Assembly (NCBI GenBank): GCA_041916775.1
Contig: JAYRYZ010000003.1
Span: forward strand, 62,001-126,000
Length of the DNA stretch: 64,000 nt
Source: UBA2357 sp041916775
Lineage (GTDB): Bacteria > Pseudomonadota > Gammaproteobacteria > Burkholderiales > Rhodocyclaceae
Direction: 5' to 3'
A program made the position numbers and the translations under genes. Under the pieces are notes generated by a model. It saw only the letters and a list, made by a program, of their open reading frames with translations, was not told where the DNA came from and made no database searches. Below, in pieces: positions 43,189 through 52,721 of the stretch (position 1 is the first letter of the stretch; the number at the start of each line of letters is the position of its first letter).

Positions 43189-44094
43189 ATGGATAGCTTG
43201 CTGCTGTTACTGCCCGACTTCTCTCTGATCCTGCTCGGCGCGGTGCTGAGACGCCATCTCGTCACCCATGAGGCCTTCTGGGGTGGCGTGGAGCGGCTGG
43301 TGTACTTCGTGCTCTTTCCGGCACTGCTCTTCAAGGCGCTGGCCGGGCTCACCCTGTCGTGGCAGGCGACGCTGCCCCTCTTCTTGGCGGCGTTGGGCGT
43401 GATGTTGGCCGGGTTCGGACTGGGATTCGTCGCGCGACGCTTTTCCGGACTGGACGCCATGGGCTTCGCATCGCGCCTGCAGTGCGCTTACCGCTTCAAC
43501 ACCTACATCGGCATGGCGATCGCCGGCAAACTGCACGACGCCGCCGGTATGGCGCTGATGGGCGGTGTGTGCGGTGCGATGGTGCCGTTCGCGAACCTGA
43601 TGGCGGTGGGCTCGCTGGTCCGTCATCGGCAGGGCGGGTTGGCAAAGGAGTTGTTGCGCAACCCGCTGGTGATCGCGACGCTCTCCGGGCTGCTCTACAA
43701 CCTGGCCGGTTTCGGGCTCGCACCGCCCGTGAGTGCATTTCTCGCGCGGCTCGGAGATGCAGCGATTGCACTCGGACTGCTCGCCGTGGGCGCTGCACTG
43801 CGCTGGGGGAATGTGGGCGGCCGCTGGGTTGGCTCGGCGTGGCTGGTGTCTGTGAAGTTGCTGTTGCTGCCGGTGGTGGCTTGGGGGCTGGGCCGGCTCG
43901 CGGGCCTGGAGGGCACGGCCTTCGATATCCTGGTGCTGTTCGCGGCGCTACCTTCGGCAAGCTCGGCATACATCCTGGCGATGCGACTGGGCGGCGACGG
44001 GCCCGGCGTGGCCTGGATGATCTCCGCGACCACGCTGCTTGCGGTGCCTTCGCTCGCACTCTGGCTCGGTCTGCTTGCGCGCTTCGGGCCATGA
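43189..44094 (+). CDS. AEC-family transporter (auxin efflux carrier type)
   Basis: 301 residues, almost wholly hydrophobic with about ten transmembrane helices arranged as two similar halves. Landmarks are FPALLFKALAGLTLSW in the first half and LLYNLAGFGLAPP, then PSASSAYILAMRLGGD in the second. Family members export or import small organic acids or auxin-like compounds. The substrate here is unknown. Its start is 126 bases after the PaaK-like gene, so it could be a late member of that operon. The ribosome site is weak. Confidence 0.85.
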   Translation: MDSLLLLLPDFSLILLGAVLRRHLVTHEAFWGGVERLVYFVLFPALLFKALAGLTLSWQATLPLFLAALGVMLAGFGLGFVARRFSGLDAMGFASRLQCAYRFNTYIGMAIAGKLHDAAGMALMGGVCGAMVPFANLMAVGSLVRHRQGGLAKELLRNPLVIATLSGLLYNLAGFGLAPPVSAFLARLGDAAIALGLLAVGAALRWGNVGGRWVGSAWLVSVKLLLLPVVAWGLGRLAGLEGTAFDILVLFAALPSASSAYILAMRLGGDGPGVAWMISATTLLAVPSLALWLGLLARFGP

Positions 44095-44145
44095 CCGGGC
44101 CTGACCCGAGCACGCCGCCGCCGGGCAGGTCCGCGCGTGCTTCAG

Positions 44146-44574
44146 TTACTTGTCTGCGCCCGCGGCCGGTTTGCGCGTGCCGCGCGCGCGCGGCTTGACG
44201 TCTTCGGTACCGGCCTTGTCGGCATCGCCCTCGGGCGTCGCGCCTTGCGCGGACATGAAGTTCCACGGCCACATCGCCGCCGCCTGGGCAAAGGGATTCG
44301 CCTCTCCCTTGGCCTCGCCGGATTCCCCGGACTGGCTCATCGCCTTCACCGCGGCGAGCGCGGCACGCTGCATCTCGAGGCCCTGAATGGTCATCTGCAG
44401 CATGCTGAGGTTCATCTTCAGCCAGTTTTCGACCGCCTTCATGTCGGTGATGCGCTTTTCCAGTTCATCCACATCGAGTGTCGGCGTGACCATGCCGGGC
44501 AACGAGAACCCCATGTTGTTCCACATGCCGCGCACGAACTCAAGCGGATCCTGGCCGGATTTTTCCTGTGTCAT
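44146..44574 (-). CDS. phaM: PhaM-like PHA granule regulatory protein
   Basis: 142 residues. The N-terminal segment DPLEFVRGMWNNMG, the central TPTLDVDELEKRITDMKAVENWLKMNLSMLQM coiled region (here about 29-61) and the C-terminal basic Lys/Arg/Ala-rich tail match PhaM of Ralstonia. PhaM binds PHA synthase, activates it and tethers granules to the nucleoid through its basic tail. ATG 44574 follows GGGAGA on the minus strand. phaC is 22 kb away in this window. The low-complexity tail agrees with DNA binding. Confidence 0.85.
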   Translation of the reverse strand: MTQEKSGQDPLEFVRGMWNNMGFSLPGMVTPTLDVDELEKRITDMKAVENWLKMNLSMLQMTIQGLEMQRAALAAVKAMSQSGESGEAKGEANPFAQAAAMWPWNFMSAQGATPEGDADKAGTEDVKPRARGTRKPAAGADK

Positions 44575-44671
44575 GGGGGTCTCCCTCGCAGTTGATTGTG
44601 CTGGCGATGATAACCGATGCCGGCCGCTTGTAGCCGTCCGTCCATCTCGGCCTCGTTCCCGGCCTCGTGCG

Positions 44672-46594
44672 TCACTCGAACGGGGCGCTGCAGCGCATAA
44701 GGAAGGCGCGCAGCTTGGCTGGGCGGAGCGGCTTGTTGAGCAGCGGTAGTCCGGCATCCTGCGCCATGCGCAGCGCTTCCGGCAGGGTGTCGCCGGAAAC
44801 GAGCGCAGCGGGAATGTTCCGCCCATAGCGTGAGCGCAGGGCCGCGATCGTGCTGACGCCACCGACCTCCGAACCAAGGCGCAGGTCGCTGAGGACGACT
44901 TGCGGAGGGCGCGTGCCGGTGTCCAGCGCGCCCACCACCGCCGCGAGGTCCGTGCCGGAAGTGACGGCGCAGTCCCAGCTGCGCAGCAGCACTTCCAGGC
45001 TGGTCAGCGCGAGTGGGTCGTCGTCGATGATGACCACATGGGTGCCCGCCAGATCGCCAGGTGTTCGATCGGCGACCGGCTCGACCGGGGGCGCGGATGA
45101 GGCGGCCGGAAGCGTGACTGCGAACACCGACCCGCGGCCGGGGGCCGAGCGTACGTTGAGTTGGTGACCCAGCAGCGCGGTGAGACGGCTCACGATCGCG
45201 AGGCCGAGCCCGAGGCCCTTGCCGCGGGATCGTTCCGGATTGCCGAGTTGAACGAACTCCTGAAAGATCACCGCTTGCGACTCTCGCGGTATGCCGATGC
45301 CGTTGTCGCGAACTTCGATCCGCACGCGACCTTGGTCCGCGCGAGCGCACACGAGCACCCGTCCGTCCGGCGCGTAGCGCACCGCGTTGCTGACCAGGTT
45401 GGCCACGATGCGCTCCAACAGCACTGGATCGCTCTCCACCCAGGCTTCGGTGCGGCGGATGAACAACTTCACGTTGCGGTCGCTCGCGTCGCGCTGCATG
45501 TTCGTGCGGATGCGGTCGAACAGCATCTGCAGCGCAACGGGCTGGCGGCGGGGTTCGAGCACGCCTGCGTCGAGGCGCGAGATGTCGAGCAGGCTGTCGA
45601 GGAGGTCTTCCATCGCGCTCGCCGAGGCGCCGATCTGCTCGATCAGGTGGTTTGCGCGAGGGTCGAGGTTCTGCTCCGCCAGTGCGGCAATGAAGAGCCC
45701 CAGCGCATGCATCGGTTGGCGAAGGTCGTGGCTCGCGGCGGCGAGGAAACGCGTCTTGGCGATGTTGGCCATCTCCGCCTCGTCCTTGCGCGCGCGCAGC
45801 TCCGCCGTGGCGGCCTCGACCCGCTCGCTCAGCTCGGCATGGGAGGCGGCGAGCTCGGCGGCCATGCGATTGACCCCCTCAGCCAGGGTTTGGATGCTGC
45901 CGCCGCCAAGAATCGGGACGCGTTCGGTGAAGCGCCCCTGCCCGATGCGCTCCACGGTCGCCGCAACCTCGCGGATCGGGCGGCTGACGCTGCGGCTCAT
46001 CGCGATCGCAAGCGCCAGCGCGCCGATGAGCGCCAAGCCGACCACGATCGCGCCATTGCGTTGCAGCTCCGCGCGCCTGTCCAGCACCGGTTGGCGGGAG
46101 AGATCGACGATGACGCGGCCCAAGGTGTCGGGAAAGGGCTGCGGGTTCCTGCCGGACATCGCGATGCGACTCAGTGGGTCATCCAACTCCACGCTTCCCG
46201 CCACGATGGGGGCGATGATCCGGTGCATGCGACCGTCCGCGAGTTCCTCACCGGCGTTTCCGCGTCCGAGGGATTCCGCCTGTGGATGCGCATCGATGCG
46301 ATTCAGAGCAAGCACCGTGCCGTCGCGGTCGACGACTGCCACGCCGAGCACGCCCTCTTCGGCAAGCGTGGCCGTGGCGAATCGCTGCAGCGCTGCACGG
46401 TCGCCCGAGAACACCGCATACTCGCTCGCCGCGGCGACCTGGCGCGCGAGCGCGCGTCCCCGCGCGACATGGGCCTCATCGAGGCTGGCGTACTGCGCGG
46501 TCGCATAGTAGGCGGTCAGCACAATCGCAAGCACCAGCACCGGGAGGACGGCTGCGGTGATGATGCGGGCTCCGATGCTCCAGCGGGCGCTCAT
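44672..46594 (-). CDS. Membrane hybrid sensor histidine kinase with C-terminal receiver
   Basis: 640 residues. TM1 is at about 10-30, a periplasmic sensor at about 31-180 and TM2 at about 181-200, with HAMP to about 255 and a coiled coil. HisKA carries His289 in AASHDLRQPMHALGLF, and the HATPase has VANLVSNAVRYAP, DNGIGI and KGLGLGLAIV. The receiver near the C-terminus has VVLSDLRLG (phospho-Asp) and a final Lys in LLNKPLRP. It is divergent from a NarL/LuxR-type regulator, a usual pairing for this kinase subtype. The stimulus is unknown. Confidence 0.92.
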   Translation of the reverse strand: MSARWSIGARIITAAVLPVLVLAIVLTAYYATAQYASLDEAHVARGRALARQVAAASEYAVFSGDRAALQRFATATLAEEGVLGVAVVDRDGTVLALNRIDAHPQAESLGRGNAGEELADGRMHRIIAPIVAGSVELDDPLSRIAMSGRNPQPFPDTLGRVIVDLSRQPVLDRRAELQRNGAIVVGLALIGALALAIAMSRSVSRPIREVAATVERIGQGRFTERVPILGGGSIQTLAEGVNRMAAELAASHAELSERVEAATAELRARKDEAEMANIAKTRFLAAASHDLRQPMHALGLFIAALAEQNLDPRANHLIEQIGASASAMEDLLDSLLDISRLDAGVLEPRRQPVALQMLFDRIRTNMQRDASDRNVKLFIRRTEAWVESDPVLLERIVANLVSNAVRYAPDGRVLVCARADQGRVRIEVRDNGIGIPRESQAVIFQEFVQLGNPERSRGKGLGLGLAIVSRLTALLGHQLNVRSAPGRGSVFAVTLPAASSAPPVEPVADRTPGDLAGTHVVIIDDDPLALTSLEVLLRSWDCAVTSGTDLAAVVGALDTGTRPPQVVLSDLRLGSEVGGVSTIAALRSRYGRNIPAALVSGDTLPEALRMAQDAGLPLLNKPLRPAKLRAFLMRCSAPFE

Positions 46595-46864
46595 CGGGCA
46601 CGTTCCGCGACGCCTGAGCAGGCAGCGGATTTCGCGGCCGGAGTCGATGGGGGGGCGTCAAAAGGGCGGGGATGAAACATCTAGGCTATTGAACGGATGA
46701 GATCCTGAGCGTGCGTCATTTTCCTCGAATTCGTGACCCGATGCTGGGACGATTGCAGCCGCCGCCGCGATTGCGCGCCGGTCGCGGGTGATGCTTATGG
46801 TATCGTTTCCGCGTCCGGCAGATTGCAGTGCCGGAGCCCCCAAGGAACGAGGCTGGAGTGGTTG

Positions 46865-47494
46865 ATGACCCGGATAATGGTGATCGAGGATCATGCGCTG
46901 GTGCGGGAGGCCATGGCACAGACGCTGGCACGTCTGGAGCCTGGCCTGGAGTGCGTCGAGGCCAGTGGCGCGGACGAGGCCTTGGCCCTGCTTGAATCCG
47001 GAGCGGATTGGGACCTTGCCATCGTCGATCTGATGTTGCCGGACATGAACGGCTTTTCCTTGCTTGGCGTATTGGCCAAGCGCTTTCCCGATATCCCCGC
47101 GATCGTGGTGTCGGCGCTCGACGACCCCGCCTCGATCCGCCGTGCCATGAAGGCGGGTGCGTCCGGCTTCGTCTCGAAGAGCAGTTCCAGCGAGATCCTC
47201 TTCAGTGCGGTGCGCAAGGTGCTGGAGGGCGGGGTGTATTCGCCGGACCTCGAAACCGGGGCGCAGCCCAGGAGACGCGCACCGTCGGTGAGCGAACGCT
47301 ACGGGCTGACCGTCGGGCAGACGAGGGTGCTTGAGTTGCTGGGTCAGGGCAAGACCAATCGCGAGATCGCCGACCTCCTCGGGCTGTCGGAAGGTACGGT
47401 CAAGGTGCACGTGTCGGCGATCTTCCGCGCAATGAACGTCAAGAACCGCGCCCAGGCGCTGTTGATCCTGTCGCGCCAGTCCGGGCAGCGCTGA
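46865..47494 (+). CDS. NarL/FixJ-type response regulator
   Basis: 209 residues. The receiver (1-120) has the acidic pocket IEDH, phospho-Asp55 in AIVDLMLPD and the Lys in GFVSKSS. The C-terminal LuxR helix-turn-helix (about 143-205) contains LTVGQTRVLELLGQGKTNRE and LGLSEGTVKVHVSAIF. It is divergent from the hybrid kinase and probably its partner. ATG 46865 gives a complete receiver; sequence further upstream is not conserved. It converges with the ParA-like gene, ending 12 bases away. Confidence 0.92.
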   Translation: MTRIMVIEDHALVREAMAQTLARLEPGLECVEASGADEALALLESGADWDLAIVDLMLPDMNGFSLLGVLAKRFPDIPAIVVSALDDPASIRRAMKAGASGFVSKSSSSEILFSAVRKVLEGGVYSPDLETGAQPRRRAPSVSERYGLTVGQTRVLELLGQGKTNREIADLLGLSEGTVKVHVSAIFRAMNVKNRAQALLILSRQSGQR

Positions 47495-47506
47495 CGCTCT
47501 TGCCGA

Positions 47507-48214
47507 TCAGGAGGTGCGCCGCCCAAGCCTCAGCGGCATCTCCGATGGTGGCAGGCGCACGCCTTCATCGATCCGGGCCGTATCCTGGAAGGCGGGCTCG
47601 GCGCCGGTATCGTCGATCTCCAGGACCTCGAGCACCTGGCGGGCGAAGGCGCGGCAGGCGTTGGCCAGCGGAGTCGGGAACTGGTCCGGCACCACCTTGT
47701 GCAGCAGCAGCTTGCTCGACGACAGCGCGTACACGGGGCGCAGTATACGGTGCCGGTAGGGGCGCATCAGCTCGGCGACGCTTCGATCAGCTGCCTCGCG
47801 CTGCCAGGCGTTGGTGGGCCATTGGGTCGGTACCGCGTACGCGCGCGGGAAGAGTTCCAGATCCTGAACGACGGTGCGGATGTCCTCGTGCGATTCGCGG
47901 AAGGGCAGCAGCACGATGTCGGACAGCGCATAGAGCTTGCGGTCCATCTCGGTGCGGTTGCCGCCGCCGTCGATCACGCCGATCCAGTTGTCGAGCGAGC
48001 GCAGCTTGTCGATGACCTTGGTGAGCGACTCGCGTGTGCGCGCATCCGCGGTGATGTAGCGTCGCCCTTCCGGCTGCAGCGGGTGCCTTGACACATCGGT
48101 GAGCACGCAGGCGGAGCGATGCCCGAGCAGACCCAGACCCTGGCACAGCATATGCGAAAGCGTGGTCTTGCCGGTGCCGCCCTTGTTGCCGATGACGCAG
48201 ATGATTTCAGCCAT
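47507..48214 (-). CDS. ParA/MinD-like P-loop ATPase
   Basis: 235 residues with the deviant Walker A motif VIGNKGGTGKTT (about 7-18), including the signature lysine of the ParA/MinD class. VIDGGGNRTE resembles the Walker B/switch region, but Gly stands where a second acidic residue is often found. The rest is shorter and more divergent than chromosomal ParA, and no parB, minE or plasmid gene is nearby. AGAGG lies nine bases before ATG 48214. It may position a cargo; which one is unknown. Confidence 0.8.
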   Translation of the reverse strand: MAEIICVIGNKGGTGKTTLSHMLCQGLGLLGHRSACVLTDVSRHPLQPEGRRYITADARTRESLTKVIDKLRSLDNWIGVIDGGGNRTEMDRKLYALSDIVLLPFRESHEDIRTVVQDLELFPRAYAVPTQWPTNAWQREAADRSVAELMRPYRHRILRPVYALSSSKLLLHKVVPDQFPTPLANACRAFARQVLEVLEIDDTGAEPAFQDTARIDEGVRLPPSEMPLRLGRRTS

Positions 48215-48309
48215 GCCGATCAACCTCTCGAAGCCATTTTCAGTGCCTTGCCGGCATTATCGGCGGCGGGCAGCGAAATCTTCAGCGGAATAACCGTGAA
48301 TTTGCGCCC

Positions 48310-49083
48310 TCATTTTGCACCTTTCCGCGCATTCGCAGCGGTGGTCCGGTAGAGGTACAGCGTGGTGCCGCGGCGATCGTCCAGCCGGATCTCGCGCTCC
48401 GGACGCACCCCCGGGACGGGGAAGCTGTTGCTGACCAGCAGTGCCCCCGGTGCGAGCGAGCCACAGGCCTTTTCCCACACGCGCGCCATCGGCACGGGAG
48501 AGAGGAAGGCATAGACGATGTCCTGCCCTCGCCAGTCGGCGGCGAAGAAATCGCCGCGCCGCAGGTCGAGGTTGACGAGGCCGCGCGCACGCAATCGGCT
48601 CAACAGCCATGGTGCCGGGGCTGCCTCGATGCCGGTGAAACTGCAGTCGGCGCGCGCCCTCGCCAGTGGCAACAACAACGAGCCGGTGCCGCTGCCGAGA
48701 TCGAGCACGCGCACCGGGTGCGTCGTTGGCAGTAGCTCGAGCAGCGCGCGCGCAGTGGCCCGGTTCGAAAGATAGAGCGGAACCTGGGTGCGGAACGACG
48801 ACCAATACACCAGCGCCAGCGCAATGAACGCCGCGAGATACCAGCGCGGATCGAGTGCGAGCTGCTGCGCCAGCACAAGCAGCGGCGCGAACAGCGCATG
48901 GATGACCAGCCACCAGCGCGCGCTGCGCAGCCAGGCGGCGACCGCGACCGCGCCGCACACCTGCGCGAGCACCAGGCTCGCGACGCCGGCTGGGAGCCAC
49001 TGCGCGCGCGCCAGCGCGATCGCGATGGCGCAGCCGGCGATCTGGGCGACGAAGGCTTTCAGGGCGGGTGGCATGCGTGGCAT
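48310..49083 (-). CDS. Membrane-anchored class I methyltransferase-like protein
   Basis: About 257 residues. Three hydrophobic segments fill the first 95 residues (AGCAIAIALA, VASLVLAQVCGAVAVAAWL, WYLAAFIALALVYW). Then comes a SAM-binding domain with motif I VLDLGSGTGSLLLPLA, the acidic residue after motif II in FTGIEAAP and motif IV DIVYAFLSPVPM. Similar fused proteins are annotated only as methyltransferases. The start is uncertain: ATG 49083 or 49074, neither with a clear ribosome site. It follows the ferredoxin oxidoreductase gene on the same strand. Confidence 0.72.
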   Translation of the reverse strand: MPRMPPALKAFVAQIAGCAIAIALARAQWLPAGVASLVLAQVCGAVAVAAWLRSARWWLVIHALFAPLLVLAQQLALDPRWYLAAFIALALVYWSSFRTQVPLYLSNRATARALLELLPTTHPVRVLDLGSGTGSLLLPLARARADCSFTGIEAAPAPWLLSRLRARGLVNLDLRRGDFFAADWRGQDIVYAFLSPVPMARVWEKACGSLAPGALLVSNSFPVPGVRPEREIRLDDRRGTTLYLYRTTAANARKGAK

Positions 49084-49148
49084 CGGGCGAACGGGGAGCC
49101 AGGATGATACGCGAAGCCCACCCCGCCTCAGCCATGGTCCGCTACCAC

Positions 49149-52100
49149 TCAGGCTGCGCGCGCAGGGGCGGCCTGCCCGGGGACGTCGGGCGACGCTCGC
49201 CAAGCGGCGAGGAGGCGTTCGCGCTCCGCCAAGTAGCGTTCGACGTTGCGCATCTTGACGTGGCCGAAACCGCGCACGCTCTCGGGCAGGCGCCCGATCT
49301 CCACCGCCTGTGGCAGCCGCAGGAAGCTCAGCCGCTCGAGCAGTTCGTCGATGTCCGCCTCGTAGCGCGCGATCAGGTCGCGCTCCATGCGCCGTTCCGC
49401 GGTCCAGCCGAACGGGTCCCAGCGCGTGCCGCGCAGCCGCTTCAGACGCGCGAGCCAGCGGAACAGTGTGAGCATGCGCGGCCCGTAGGCGCGCTTGGCG
49501 ATCCTGCCGGTGCGCGGATCGGGCCGGGCGAAGAGCGGCGGCGCGAGGTGGAACTGCAGCGTGTAGTCGCCCTCGAAGCGCTCGGCGATGCGCGCGAGCA
49601 GCGCCGGATCGGCGTGCATGCGCGCGACCTCGTACTCGTCCTTGTAGGCGAGGAGCTTGAAGTAGTTGCGCGCGACCGCGTCGCCGAGGCGGGTGGAGGC
49701 CGGGTCCCCAGTCACGCGCAATTCGGCCGCGCGCACCCGCTCCATGCGCATCCGGTAGCGCTCGGCGTAGGCGGCGTCCTGGTAGTCGGTGAGGGCGCGG
49801 ACGCGGATCGCGATCGTCTCGTCGAGCGTGCGCGGCCGGATCGGGACGACCTCTCCGGGCGCGAGCATGCGCGCGATTGTGGCGCGGTCGTGGGCCGCGA
49901 GGCGACCCCAGTCGAACGCGGCACGGTTCATCTCCACCGACACGCCGTTGAGCGCTATCGCCTGCATCAGCGCTGCGTGCGACACCGGCACCATGCCGCG
50001 CTGCCAGGCGAGGCCGAGCAGGAACAGGTTGGAAGCGATCGCGTCGCCCATCAGCGCAAGCGCGAGCCGCTGCGCGTCGATGAAGTCGGCGCGAGGGATG
50101 CTGTCGCCCGCCTCGCTGCCGACGGCGGCGGCGATGGTCCGTTCCATCTTGTCGAGCGGGAACTTCCAGTCCGGGTCGTGGGTGAAGCTTGCGGTCGGCA
50201 TCTCGGAGCGGCTCACCACCGCCCGCGTGCGCCCGGCCGCCATCTTGGCAAGCGCCTCGACGCTCGCGGTCACGACGATGTCGCCACCGATCACCGCGTC
50301 TGCCTCGCCCGCGGCGATGCGCACCGCGTGCAGGTCGTCGGGATGGTCGGCGATGCGGATGTGGCTGAACACCGAGCCGCCCTTCTGCGCGAGCCCGGTC
50401 ATGTCGAGCACGGTGACGCCCTTGCCGTCGAGGTGTGCGGCCATGCCTATGAGCGCACCGATCGTGACCACGCCGGTGCCGCCGACGCCGGTGACGAGGA
50501 TTCCGAAGGGCGCCTTCGTGTCCGGGATCGCCGGTTCAGGCAGCTCCGCAAGCGCCGTTTCGGCCCCGAATAGCGCCCGTCCCTTGCGCGGACGTGCGCC
50601 CTCCAATGTGATGAAGCTCGGGCAGAAGCCGTTGATGCACGAGAAGTCCTTGTTGCACGACGACTGGTCGATCTGGCGCTTGCGCCCGAACTCGGTCTCC
50701 ACCGGCAGGATGGACATGCAGTTGCTCTGCTCGCCGCAATCCCCGCAGCCCTCGCACACGTCCTCGTTGATGAACACGCGCCGCGGCGGATCCGGGTACA
50801 GCCCGCGTTTGCGACGCCGGCGCTTCTCGGCCGCGCAGGTCTGGTCGTAGATCAGCGCGGTCACGCCGGGTGAGGCGCGCAGGTCGCGCTGTACCGCGTC
50901 GAGCTCGTCGCGATGGCGGACGGGGACGTGCGGAATGTCGGCCGGGCCGTAGGCGCGCTCGGTGCCGTCGGTGACGATGACGATGTTGCTCACGCCTTCG
51001 GCCTGGAGCTGGCGCACGATGCGCGGCACGTCGAGCTCGCCGTCGTGCGGCTGGCCGCCGGTCATCGCAACCGCGTCGTTGAAGAGGATCTTGTAGGTGA
51101 TGTTCACCTTCGCTGCGATCGCCTGGCGGATCGCCAGCAGTCCGGAATGGAAGTAAGTGCCATCGCCGAGGTTGGCGAAGATGTGCTGCTCCTCGGTGAA
51201 CGGCGCCTGACCCACCCAGGGCACGCCTTCGCCGCCCATCTGGGTGAAGGTGGTGGTGCGCCGCTCCGGCATCCAGGTCACCATGTAGTGGCAGCCGATG
51301 CCGGCCATCGCGCGGCTGCCTTCCGGTACGTGGGTGGAGCTGTTGTGCGGGCAGCCGGAGCAGAAGGTGGGGGTGCGGTCGATGGAGAACACGCGCTCGG
51401 CGAGCGACTTTTCCTTGGCCTCGAGGAAGGCGAGGCGGGCGCGGATGCGGTCCGAGGTGAAGAAGCGGCCGATGCGCGCCGCAATCACCCGCGCGATCAT
51501 CGCCGGCGTGAACTCGCCCGCTGCGGGCAGCAGCCACTGGCCGTGGTCTATCGTGCCATCGGGTCCCGCCACATGCGCCCACTCGCCCTTCTCGTCGAAC
51601 TTGCCGATCACGCGCGGACGAACGTCCTCCCGCCAGTTGTAAAGTTCCTCCTTCAGCTGGTACTCGAGTAGCTGGCGCTTCTCCTCGACCACGAGAATCT
51701 CGTCCAGCCCGTCGGCGAAGGCGCGCACGCCATCGGCCTCGAGCGGCCACACCATCGCGATCTTGTAGAGGCGAATGCCGATCTCGGCGGCAAGTGCGTC
51801 GTCGATGCCGAGGTCGTCGAAGGCCTGGCGCACGTCGAGATAGCTCTTGCCGCTGGTGATGATGCCGAGGCGCGCGTTCGGCGAGTCGATCACCACCCGG
51901 TTGAGCCGGTTGGCGCGGCAGTAGGCGAGTGCAGCGTAGAGCTTGTAGTGCAGCAGGCGCTTTTCCTGCACCAGCGGCGGATCCGGCCAGCGGATGTTGA
52001 GCCCGTCGGTGGGCAGCGCGAAATCCGTCGGCAACTGCACCTGCACCCGTAGCGGATCGACATCCACCGAGGCGGAGGTTTCCACCGTGTCCGCCAGCGC

Positions 52101-52721
52101 CTTGAACGCCACCCAGCAGCCCGAATAGCGCGACAGCGCGTAGCCATGCACGCCGAGGTCGATGTACTCCTGCACGCCGGCTGGTGCCAGCACCGGCATC
52201 ATCATCGACTTGAAGAAGTGGTCGGTCTGATGCGGCAGGGTCGAGGACTTCGCGGCATGGTCGTCGCCCGCGATCGCGAGCACGCCGCCATGGCGCGAAC
52301 TGCCCGCGGCGTTGGCGTGGCGGAACACATCACCACAGCGGTCAACGCCGGGGCCCTTGCCGTACCACATCGCGAAGACGCCGTCGTACTTCGCCTTGGG
52401 CGACAGGTTGGCCTGCTGCGACCCCCACACAGCAGTCGCCCCGAGGTCCTCGTTGATGCCGGGTTGAAACACGATGTCGTGGGCGGAGAGGTGCTTGCGC
52501 GCCTTCCACAGCGTCTGGTCCAGGCCGCCAAGCGGGGAGCCCCGGTAGCCCGAGACGAAGCCGGCGGTGTTCAGCCCGGCAGCACGGTCGCGTGCCGACT
52601 GGATCAGCAACAGTCGCACCAGCGCCTGATAGCCCGTCATATACACTCGTCCCGAGACGAGGTACTTGTCGTCCAGGGAGACTGCCAAGCCGGAGCTTGA
52701 TCTTGGATCGGATTCGGCCAT
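49149..52721 (-). CDS. Indolepyruvate:ferredoxin oxidoreductase, fused alpha-beta form
   Basis: 1190 residues, oxidatively decarboxylating aryl-pyruvates (or branched 2-oxo acids) to acyl-CoA with reduction of ferredoxin. The N-terminal half is the IorA-like TPP-dependent part (GFVSGYRGSPLGGLD near 55-69; the TPP-binding region around SGCPHNSS and NLGDGTYFHSG). Next is a cysteine-rich cluster region, CEGCGDCGEQSNC and SCNKDFSCINGFC. The C-terminal part is the IorB-like gamma domain with ILVTGVGGTGVVTIGALI and GLAQKGGSVFSHI. This single-chain form is common in aromatic-degrading betaproteobacteria and links phenylalanine/tryptophan breakdown to arylacetyl-CoA. The start ATG 52721 is clear. Confidence 0.93.
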   Translation of the reverse strand: MAESDPRSSSGLAVSLDDKYLVSGRVYMTGYQALVRLLLIQSARDRAAGLNTAGFVSGYRGSPLGGLDQTLWKARKHLSAHDIVFQPGINEDLGATAVWGSQQANLSPKAKYDGVFAMWYGKGPGVDRCGDVFRHANAAGSSRHGGVLAIAGDDHAAKSSTLPHQTDHFFKSMMMPVLAPAGVQEYIDLGVHGYALSRYSGCWVAFKALADTVETSASVDVDPLRVQVQLPTDFALPTDGLNIRWPDPPLVQEKRLLHYKLYAALAYCRANRLNRVVIDSPNARLGIITSGKSYLDVRQAFDDLGIDDALAAEIGIRLYKIAMVWPLEADGVRAFADGLDEILVVEEKRQLLEYQLKEELYNWREDVRPRVIGKFDEKGEWAHVAGPDGTIDHGQWLLPAAGEFTPAMIARVIAARIGRFFTSDRIRARLAFLEAKEKSLAERVFSIDRTPTFCSGCPHNSSTHVPEGSRAMAGIGCHYMVTWMPERRTTTFTQMGGEGVPWVGQAPFTEEQHIFANLGDGTYFHSGLLAIRQAIAAKVNITYKILFNDAVAMTGGQPHDGELDVPRIVRQLQAEGVSNIVIVTDGTERAYGPADIPHVPVRHRDELDAVQRDLRASPGVTALIYDQTCAAEKRRRRKRGLYPDPPRRVFINEDVCEGCGDCGEQSNCMSILPVETEFGRKRQIDQSSCNKDFSCINGFCPSFITLEGARPRKGRALFGAETALAELPEPAIPDTKAPFGILVTGVGGTGVVTIGALIGMAAHLDGKGVTVLDMTGLAQKGGSVFSHIRIADHPDDLHAVRIAAGEADAVIGGDIVVTASVEALAKMAAGRTRAVVSRSEMPTASFTHDPDWKFPLDKMERTIAAAVGSEAGDSIPRADFIDAQRLALALMGDAIASNLFLLGLAWQRGMVPVSHAALMQAIALNGVSVEMNRAAFDWGRLAAHDRATIARMLAPGEVVPIRPRTLDETIAIRVRALTDYQDAAYAERYRMRMERVRAAELRVTGDPASTRLGDAVARNYFKLLAYKDEYEVARMHADPALLARIAERFEGDYTLQFHLAPPLFARPDPRTGRIAKRAYGPRMLTLFRWLARLKRLRGTRWDPFGWTAERRMERDLIARYEADIDELLERLSFLRLPQAVEIGRLPESVRGFGHVKMRNVERYLAERERLLAAWRASPDVPGQAAPARAA

